The notes below the pieces were generated by a model that had not been told where the DNA came from, did no database searches, and saw only the letters and a program-made list of their open reading frames with translations. The translations under genes were made by a program, and so were the position numbers. 64,000 nt of DNA. Origin: Capitulum mitella (Eukaryota; Arthropoda; Thecostraca; Pollicipedomorpha; Pollicipedidae). The stretch is taken from contig CP099841.1 in assembly GCA_030062745.1 (NCBI GenBank), positions 29,391,398 through 29,455,397 on the forward strand, in the 5' to 3' direction. Positions 23,261 through 32,900 of this stretch are shown here, piece by piece. The first letter of the stretch is position 1, and the number at the start of each line of letters is the position of its first letter.

Positions 23261-23701
23261 AAAAGCCTAAGCAGGCCCCCCGTCCCTTACCTCCTTCGCT
23301 ACGCCTGTGCCTACTTCTATGGTCCGTCTGGAGTTATGAAATAGTCCAGATATTCCTTCTGGGGTCATGAACTGTGCTTTGGTTTCTCGGTGCACAGACC
23401 ATGTTTGCAGGTGCGCAAATTTGGTCTGAGGGTACATGCGCAACCACGAAGAACTGTAAAGTTGCAACCCGCGCTTACGGCAAAACTTTTACTACGCGGA
23501 CTACACTTCCTGCAAACGGATTATTACGCATACGGAGAATTAGCAGTGCAAAAATTGGGCATACTGCGAATCCATTGCCTGCTACGGAACAAGGGTTTTC
23601 CCGATTTTGGAATTAATGATGAAGTATGGATGTAATCAAGGGGTCTCAAGAAACAAGGGTTCCTTACCGAAGAAAAATTGTACTTTTGCTCAAGGCCTTA
23701 A

Positions 23702-24911
23702 CCCTATTCCCGGCAGGGGGGGCGGAATCCGCCCCCCCTCGGGTTTTTTGCTTGCCAATTCCAGGCTTTTTGATGTAGCTTCACGAAACTTGGTGACTTT
23801 TCTTAGCTATTCCTTCTACGCGCCGTGACAAAATTTCGAAATTCTATTTTGCTCAGGGGCGGAGCCAGGCAACGTTTTTGGGAGGCACCTCAGGTCATTT
23901 TTGGCCATGTTGAGGGTAAAAGGAAAATGTCTGCCAAAAACAGAGTTTTTAAGATGGAACTTAAAACTTTATATGAATATATAGCTAAATAGTTGGGCAA
24001 TGTGCATATGTAATTTTGTTTATCTGAGGTCACTTTACAAGGTCAGGTCAAGGTCAAAAGTCAAAATTTGTTTTTTCGCCATAATTTCGGCGCCGTTTTT
24101 TTCAAATGCCAAACCCGGAATATATATGACGTAGAAAGATGCCCTCTACTTGTGTACCAAGTTTCAGCTTGATATCAGGTCAGGTCACGGAGCTATGACC
24201 TAAAATGTCAGTGCACGTACCATATATCGCAAAAGCCAAAAAATGAATTTTTTGCAATAGAGTGAATTTAATCGATTAAAAACGTTTACAGATAATACTG
24301 AATGCACACGAAATCATTCCAGGTGACCCCAAGGTCACTGGAGGTCATTTAAGGTCAAAGGTCGCAAGCTGATCTGAGAAACGTGTGACCATGACAGTTC
24401 CCCCTTTTTTATGTCCCTGGCACCGCCTATGCTAACATTATACAAACATTGTAATGCGATTTGTACTTCTTTAGCATAACATGACTAGCAGAAGCTAAAA
24501 AAGTGTTTTGGCCTCTTTTGTTCATGCAGTTGTTAGAAAACTAATCCTCCTATTTTTGAAACCCTGTGAACGCCCATGAATTTTCTCAAAATTTCAAATT
24601 TGCATACCCATGGTAAAAGCCCTATCCATAATCTCTCGATTCATGCCAGTTTCATCGAAATCGGTCCATAAACAACGGAGTTATAAGAAGTCAAAAAGTA
24701 CCCCCCATTTTGACATTTTTGCCCCCCTGTATCCACAAATTTCAAAATTTTGAAAATTTCTTTTTATAAAAATGTAGTTCACGTCACGGCAAATCGATTG
24801 CCGTTTGTTGCGATGAAATTGGATAAGTAGTTCTCGAGATCTCAGGGGGGGGCCGAATCCGCCCCCCCCTGCCGGGAATCGGCCATACCGTCTAGCCCTC
24901 CGGGAATAGGG
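23702..24911 (+). mobile_element. TTAA-flanked MITE, copy 2
   Basis: 1210 bp, about 90 percent or more identical to copy 1 by eye, with TTAA at 23698-23701 and 24912-24915. The inverted termini are perfect here: CCCTATTCCCGG at the left and CCGGGAATAGGG at the right. A near-perfect DR1 (AGGTCA-A-AGGTCG) lies at 24352-24364. Confidence 0.9.
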
Positions 24912-25232
24912 TTAAAAGAGCTCAAGGTTTTGTATTCTGCGGCCAGCTGGCGTAGCTGACGGGTCTTTCTTCTTCTTTTGTACCCTGTTGGCGCTGGGAG
25001 CCGAGATCGTGATCGGGCGGCGGGTGACCATGGAATTTTAGTGCCTTGGGTGACCATATGCAGGTGAGCCGTGAACTTGGTAAGGATGGTGGGTAAACAT
25101 TAATTAGCAATCGATTTTACGCTGTAAGAGGATCAAACCGGTCAGGCATTCCTTATCTGGTGAGGCCTAACAAAGCAATGATGACAACGTTTTCGTGACG
25201 TGCCATGGTTCTGGAGAGAATAATGGGGCAAA

Positions 25233-25603
25233 CCTTTAGAAGCGCACGCCATAAACCAAGCACACGGGATGACACATATACGGCGCGCGTGGCAAAAGGA
25301 GACGTCAGCTGTTGCGAGGAACAACAACATTATGCACTGGAGCTCCAGGTCGTAGATCACCTACTATGCGCTCTTGTTTTACACAGTAGGTTAGGTTAGG
25401 TTAGGTTAGGTTACGTTAGGTTAGGTTAGGTAAGGTAAGGTAAGGTTAGGTTAGGTTAGGTTAGCGAATAGTAGGTGATCCACGACCCTGGAGCTCCAGT
25501 GCTTAATGTTGTTGTTTCTCGCAACAGCTGACGTCTCCTTTTGCCACGCGCGCCGTATATGTGTCATCCAGTGTGCTTGGTTTATGGCGCACGCTTCTAA
25601 AGG
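25233..25603. repeat. Large inverted repeat with a TTAGG tract in the loop
   Basis: Left arm 25233-25373 and right arm 25463-25603 are reverse complements over about 141 bp with few mismatches; both contain GAGACGTCAGCTGTTGCGAG or its complement. The 89-bp spacer is an array of TTAGG pentamers with TTACG and TAAGG variants. The sequence could fold into a very stable hairpin. Confidence 0.92.
25386..25464 (+). repeat. Interstitial TTAGG telomere-type array
   Basis: About 15 pentamers of the arthropod telomere motif in the loop of the inverted repeat. No chromosome end is evident, as unique sequence continues on both sides. Confidence 0.92.
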
Positions 25604-26499
25604 ATTACCGAATAATGGGACATGTTCTATTGTTTAGACGTGCTTTAGGTCCATCATGAGGGCCAAAAATTGCTTAATAAATGTGAGAGATAATTCCCCT
25701 TCTTACGCTCCAAATTGCATTCTGCAATAGTATCTTAAAATATTTGGTTTGGGGGAAAGAGCACCTGGCCGAAAAAGGATTGTCTGCTCTGAATCACTGA
25801 ATTTTCCACTCCCTAAACCATAGGTAAGCTTTTGGATGTGCTGGTTCAGGGTTTTTGTGATCTGCCTGGATATGCTGGAATTGGGGTAATATGCTGGAAT
25901 TGGGGTACTGGATGTCTGGCCAGGTGCAGGATATTGTTATTTCTACTCACATTTTTTTTTGCTTCAAATGAAACAAAAGAATTGCAATGAAGAAAGTGAA
26001 CAAAGGTCTGAAAAAAACTGGAAAAATATTAACAAAAATGTTGACAGCCTATGAAACATTACTCCTACTGGCTAACAGTAAGTTTCTGCCCGACGAAATC
26101 GCAAACAACGCTTCGTATAATTGCCACCAATGTAAAGAATGTATCATCCTGTTTCTAACCGTACTTTCCACTACTTGATTTTCTAAACAATAACAACAAA
26201 ATCGTAACGATAACGCACAACACAGTAATATCGTGCTGCAGTCGGCTGGCGGAGAACAACATTATTCCGCGGCGGAAAATGTAGTGCCGCCAAGGTTAAG
26301 GTTATTGACATCAAGGACGTGTAGATCCTGCATGCATCTTCAAGCGATTAATGACGTCATATATAGGAAAATTCTATTCTGTTGCCAAAAACTGAACTTG
26401 GAGAAACTGCTGAATTATTACGCCGTTATATTATTGTATTAGATAATTGTTGGGATGTCTGATATCAGTATTATTACATTATGACATTTAATACTCGTT
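25604..26499. other. Unassigned stretch
   Basis: No gene recognised. A duplicated phrase ATGCTGGAATTGGGGTA occurs at about 25872-25908. Confidence 0.4.
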
Positions 26500-27085
26500 A
26501 GATTAGGTTGCTAGGTTGGGTTGTGCTGGGCTAGGTTAGATCAGGTTAGGTTAGGTTAGGTTAGGTTAGGCTAGGCTAGGTTAGGTTAGGTTAGGTTAGG
26601 TTAGGTTAGGTTAGGTTAAGTTACTATGTTAGGCTAGGGTAAATTTTTATTTATTGTTTTATTTCACTTCCTAATATTTTCCAGTTTTGTTCCGTGATTT
26701 CTTGTGCTGGGCTACGTTAGGTTAGGTTGGGTTAGGTTAGGTTAAATTAGGTCAGGCTAGGCTAGGCTAGGCTAGGCTAGGCTAGGTTAGGTTAGGTTAG
26801 GTTAGGTTAGGTTAGGTTAAGTTACTATGTTAGGCTAGGGTAAATTTTCATTTATTGTTTTATTTTACTTCCTAATATTTTCCAGTTTTGTTCCGTGATT
26901 TCTTGTGCTGGGCTACGTTAGGTTAGGTTAGGTTAGGTTAGGTTAGGTTAAGTTAGGTCAGGCTAGGCTAGGTTAGGTTAGGTTAGGTTAGGTTAGGTTT
27001 GGTTACTATGTTAGGCTAGGGTAAATTTTTATTTATTGTTTTATTTCACTTTCTAATATTTTCCAGTTTTGTTCCGTGATTTTTT
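26500..27085 (+). repeat. Three-copy higher-order repeat containing TTAGG arrays
   Basis: Three units start near 26520, 26701 and 26902 (periods about 181 and 201 bp). Each has CTTGTGCTGGGCTA, then a TTAGG array with GGCTA variants, then TTACTATGTTAGGCTAGGG and an AT-rich tail ending TTCCAGTTTTGTTCCGTGATT. The pentamer array expands and contracts between units while the tail stays conserved. Confidence 0.9.
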
Positions 27086-27185
27086 TCAGATATTTCATTT
27101 CACTGCTTTTTGTTTTTTCTGTATTTTTCAAATTGGAACTACGCTTTGCCGTCTTTGTAATATTTTTACTTTTTTATTATTCTTG

Positions 27186-27246
27186 TTTATTATTATTATT
27201 ATTATTATTACCGGTATTATTACTATTATTATTACTATTATTATTT
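27186..27246. repeat. TTA trinucleotide microsatellite
   Basis: About 20 units with ACC and ACT interruptions. Confidence 0.9.
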
Positions 27247-29812
27247 TTACAACCGTTAACTTCTTTATTTTAAAGATAATTTATATCGCATTAGTTATCC
27301 CCAAAACTTTTTTATTACTCTTGATTGGACCTTGAGTCCGACCGACGACCAATCAGCGTCGAGATCTCACGTAAACAAACTATTTAACGCAGAAACGTCA
27401 AAAATCCCTACGCGAGCGTCTGGCGGTTAGCATACCAGTGACGACGCAATCTGTTTCGGGGGAAATAATGTGTGTTTCAGGTTTTTCCGGCTGAAATCGT
27501 AAGTAATACTTATCAATATTGCATTTGAAACGCCATGCAACCACTACTACGATTATTTTCCCTGGAAGTAAGCGCTCGGGCTGAATCTTACTGTTGACCC
27601 TCCTACTCCTTACAGCTGTTGTGAAGTTCCCTAAGGCATCATTGTAAAAAAAAATGACAATCATGGCATGACTCAGCATCTCTGACTGCAGGCAAAGGTT
27701 CCAAAATGTCCAAAATACCTTTATAGTGTCTTTGTCATCCTACAGTATCTGGCTTGATAAGCATTGTTAATGAATACTAGGGTATGTCTCTTGAAGTATA
27801 TTGTCCTTTAATGTATTTGTATCAGGTTGTTTGGAGAAGATAAAAGTGTTTGGAAAAAGAATCATATATCATAAAATCAACTGCTGAGGATATGCTGGCT
27901 GTTGTTGCATAGCTTTGAGCTTGAGTCCCACCCTTGCAAAATATATCCTAACTCTCCCTTACTGAGGAGAAAAAGTAGTGCTTCAGATTGACAGTCAGTT
28001 CAGAACTTCAGAACAGTCAGTTACATTGGCAATCTAATATATTAAGGCACATTGCTCCTTGAACAGTCTTGTACACAGACAGCAAAATGTCTTGATTATG
28101 CATGGGGAAGCCAAATATCTGTCAGTATCTGGTCAGATCACAGATTTATCTAGCCAGCTACCAGACAATCACAAATATTTGGTTGGACCAAAAATCTGGT
28201 ACACCCAGAAAAGTTTCTTGGCAGAAAAAAATCAGTGATCATCTGCACCTTTAACAAGAAATGTGTAAAAACTGGCCAAGACTAAGGTCTGGGTAGGTAT
28301 TATTTCACATATTTTGTCCAGGCAAGGTTAGAGCTTTACATGTGCCCCCAAGGTCAAGAACAAAATGAAAAAATGAGAAAAGAATGGAGTATGCATATGC
28401 ATGTAGCCATTGCAGCAAACGTGCATGTGCAAAAAATGAGAACAATATGTACAAGGTGCATATTTAGATTTATTTGTGCAGTCAAGACCTGAACTGAGGG
28501 AAACATCACATTGATATGCCAGAATGAGCAGTAGACTGATAATCCTGATGATTAAATGAAGATCATTTAAAGCATTATAGGGTAGGTGGATGGGTGGGTG
28601 GGGTGAGATTCTTTTGATCGAGTTGAGGACAAAAGATCTGATTTAACCCTTCCTCAAAATTTTGAAAGCAAAATGTCCTTAGTTGCAAAAGCTTGTTAAT
28701 AACTTATGAAGGCCTTGATATCTGGACATCTCTTGTCATCTTGAACCATGTGAAATTAAAAGACAATGTCAGAATAAAAACAGCATTTAATTGTTAAGGC
28801 ATGTCAAGCCTTTTGTAATATGATGAGATATAAATTTGGAACATATTGGAAACATACATTTTTCAGTGCAGGAAAAATGGACATTTATGCCAGTCTTAGT
28901 ACAGTTGCAGTATGTGCAATGAATGCCATTGTGCACACATGCATTGACACTGCTTTTTCGTTTGTGTGATCCCTCTTCAGCTCCACATCTGCTCTGTGAT
29001 GGTAGTACTGACTCCACCTATTTCCTGCATACTATACAAAGATTTTGGCACAAACCTCCCATTTTGGTCTGTGACATTCCTGTGGGCAAGTGCTTCTTTT
29101 CTTGTATTCATAAAGGATAGAAAGGGTAATGATTTATCTCAAGCTCTTCATATTGCAATGTGCCCTAAAATTGCAAAATGATGCATTTTTGTCATCATCA
29201 CACAGCACATGCAAAAGCTCCTGTCTGTTTTATGGTTCCATGGTGCACCATTGTTGGGCACCAGCTTTGTGTATATTTTAAAGCGTAAATTTGTGAAGGT
29301 GTATTTTAAGTCTTTGGGTCTTATTTCCATCCACTTTTGAGAACCTTTCACCAATGGTTTGATACTAAGGATTAATTTAAGGTATATAACACTATATTTG
29401 TTTGGTAAGCATGTGAGACATCAGGGAGGAAAATAAGCCCTTGTCTCCAGCCCTGAAAATTGGCCACTGTGGCCAAACATTTCCCCATTAGTCTCATGCC
29501 TCTGTGGTGCAGTGTGGTGTGAAGTTTGTGGAAAGGCTGTGTATGTAGCCAGATAGATCAGTAGATAAATTAGGTTGCAGACACAAAATTTACTGTTCGT
29601 AGGAAGCCCTGTTTAATGAATCGAACCATTTGGGCATGGTTTTGGTGAATGTAACCTGCTTTTCTCTCTTTCTAGGCACCAAAACATTCTACACATATGT
29701 TGCCACCAAAACGTGGAAAGTCTGGTGTGCCTGTTACATCTTTAGGTAATTCTTTGTGGGGTAATAATTACAAGACTTGCTGCTAAACAATAAGAAGTAC
29801 TGGTCAGAGAGA
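27247..29812. other. Unassigned region upstream of membrin
   Basis: AT-rich, with few repeats. A CCAAT-type pair lies near 27320-27360. The promoter and any 5' untranslated exon of membrin may be here. At 29676-29744 an AG/GT-bounded segment (MLPPKRGKSGVPVTSL) could be a short exon, but nothing supports it further. Confidence 0.4.
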
Positions 29813-29949
29813 ATGGACACCCTTTATCACCAAACTAATGGCCTCGTCCAGGAAACGCAAAGTGGGTTTGCTCTTTTGGAAAAAGCATCACCTCATGAAA
29901 CCGAGGTCCGGGAACGGGAACTGAACGCGGCCATAGAACGGATTTTCAG
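29813..29949 (+). CDS. GOSR2: Membrin exon 1
   Basis: 137 bp encoding MDTLYHQTNGLVQETQSGFA and on to ELNAAIERIF. The donor is GTAAGAG. The last two bases start a serine codon completed in exon 2, restoring IFSNCRRLDIL. Confidence 0.95.
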
Positions 29950-32900
29950 GTAAGAGTGGCAGGGTAGTGTGATACATGTTGTGTGTCCTAAATCTAATTG
30001 CATGATGATCATTTTGTGCCATTCCAGTTTCTTATGGTGGCACATCGTTGTTGTGTTGTGTAAACTATAAACAGTCCCAGGTGTTTTCATTAGTATCACC
30101 TCAGTATTGTGCTGTGCATACTGGGATTTTTATGAACTTTGGCACACCTGTGCAGTGGCTGTGTTATAACAGTGCCATTGTTTTAATGTTGCTGATATTT
30201 ATATATGGCTATATATTGTTTATGGCTGACTGTTTGAACGTGGCTATTTGGCAGCTGTACGTTCGTTATAGAAATGTTTCGTTTTCGGAAAAAGTTCACC
30301 AGATGAACGAAATTATGGTGCTAAATTCTCAGATTTTTTTGGATTCTTTTGGATTCTCCAGAAGCGCAACAATTACGACTAATGAAAAATCGTGCGAACC
30401 TAACGCGCCGATTGGAACGCAGTGCGGAACTTCTGCCAGCGTTCATTGGACTGGTCCGCCCGCGTCGTCACGTAACTGATGATAGTGGGCCACGGATGAA
30501 TAAAACAGGAAACTGGAGAGAAATCACTTTTTCATCGGTCATCACAAATCACGAAATATAAAGTCAGTGCATTTTGGAAATAAGTTTCAAAGGCTGCAGG
30601 GTTCAAAAAAGGGTAACAGTGGAACATTGCCCACACCCTCATCAGTATTTGCGATTTTGCCACGGTTAGGTGAGAAGGGGGGATTTCAGGTGCCCCAGTT
30701 CTTTCCAGACGTAACTTGGTGAAACGGCGAAACAGCGAACTTGTAGCTGGACATATTTTGGTGCACGATGACAGGGGCTTATTCGGCTCCATTAAGATCT
30801 CGGGTGCTTACGAATTTATTGTAAGTTCGTTGGTTGTGATCCTTTGGTTCGTGAACAGTGATCCATTGCGTGTTATCGCTTGTCCCGTTGTCCGTTTTCG
30901 GTACTGTCAGATGCGCATTGAGACAGAGATAGCTCATGCACGAGGTGATAATGATTGCTTCGTTATTTCAGCCACAGTGGCGTAAAGGATTGGTATATTG
31001 CACTGGCGGTGATATTGCATTTCATGGTAAATTGAAAAATCCGGACCATGTGGGCAGACTGCCGATATTTGATGAATATATGCAAAGAGATCCAATATTT
31101 TGATGAACCTTACGAGGGAAAAGTGTGAGATGCGAAATATCCTGAACCGGAACTTTCCAATAAGATTAAAAGCAAATTAAAGAAACACAAATTAGTCATA
31201 AATAGGGATGGGTGCTCAGTCGCATGTGGATCTGCACGTGCGTAAACGTGAAGGCAAAAATTGCAACGTTGTGCGGTAAAATCGCTGCGCTGTTTGGTCG
31301 GCGCCAACTGTTGTGACTTCTCGTCACTTCGACTTTCATGTCTCTGTAAGCACTGTGACATAAAGCAGAACTGAGGTACGAAATCAACGTCATGCACTCT
31401 AACCTAAGGTCTGAAGCAGTTATTTTTCTTGATTCGGACCACTTCCCGAGGTGTACCCAATGAATACCGCTTTAATTCGTTAGTCTGCGGTGCAAGCCGT
31501 CGAACGTCAGCAAATGACCTGCGTTGCGTCATCATAAGGCCAGTTGAGATTTTTTTTACTTTTATTTACGACATTTTTGGACGTTTGCAGATGCTTCTCA
31601 GAAACATGAGTGGAGGATTGTAATACCAGAGGCCAGATATGTTTATCATTGCCAGTAAACTATACCAATCCTTTACGCCACTAGCTGAACTAGACAAGCA
31701 ACCATTATCATCTCGTGTATGAGCCACCACTGCTTCGTCGCGCCTCTCGCAGTAACGAAATCAGCAGATGAGAAAAAGTGTTCTGTGTAAGCCGATATCC
31801 GGTTCTCGGCACCGGAGGACGCTGCTGGGCGTCGCCGGAATCGACCGCAGCTCCAAAGTTAACCGTAATAACTTTTTCGAGTATCATCAAGAGCTATTTC
31901 ATTAGCCAAGTATCATCTTGAAATTTTCAGCTTCCTCTTAGCGGATATCAGTGGCTATGCGCGCAAAATTCCATGCAGTTCCGATCAGCGAATCAAGTTA
32001 GATGGGGCGTTTTTAGAACCCTCGACCGGTGCGAAAGTGGCTCTGGCGTCCAGCAATGCGAGGGTTAAGCTACTGAAGCCCAAGATACAAAAAATGTTGC
32101 AAACCCCTCGATTGTGGTATGAAAGTCTGTCACATTCCCCTGATGTGCCATGATTTTTCGAAAATTGTATTTTCGAATATTCATGATTTTTTGCATGAGA
32201 ACTTTTGTGACACACGGGCTCTAAAGTAACACAAATCTGCAGAATTATGTCATTTTTTGTAAAAGTCACCGTTTCTCATATTTCGATACGGTGCTTCACG
32301 AATGCCTCACTTGGTATTGCGAATCAGATTCTGCACACGTGGCACACATATCAAAAGTCATCTTGGTTCCGATCCCTTCCAGATTATCAGAACCTGATTC
32401 GGCATGGAAAAACATTTACAAATGGCTTACTGTATATTTCGAGGAAGGTATCAGATACTAACATGAAAAAACGTTTGTGCCTCTATGTTGTGCATGGCAC
32501 AGGCGCACACTTCGGAAAACTAGCTCTATATTACAATAATTCCGGAAACGAAAACAAATTGTTAACGCCTCACTGGTGGGGACGGGGCAAAAATTGCCCA
32601 ACCCCTCTTTTTTGCGCGTAACACCTGCGCTAGTACAACGAGCGCTGAGATTTTGTTTGTCTGCTGAAAGGTTCTTGCACATCTTTTGTCATTTGAAGTT
32701 TTAAACTCGGTTCTTTACGTTTTTCAACCAAACCCCGAACACTCTGCTTGGCTTGAATGCTATTTCGCCAACAGCTTTAACATCTGATTTGTATGGATCT
32801 TCACCACAGCTTTGGAAACTTAAGTGATGAAAATTCCAACTGAATGACAAATATTCAGTTAACGGTGTGCAAGTTTTCGGTACGATATGTACATCCATTT

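Noticed and set aside
25386-27020. Chromosome end
   Set aside because: TTAGG arrays are short, interrupted and flanked by other sequence on both sides, so this is interstitial.
29676-29744. AG/GT-bounded segment reading MLPPKRGKSGVPVTSL
   Set aside because: It might be an upstream exon, but membrin has its own start at 29813 and no partner exon was found.
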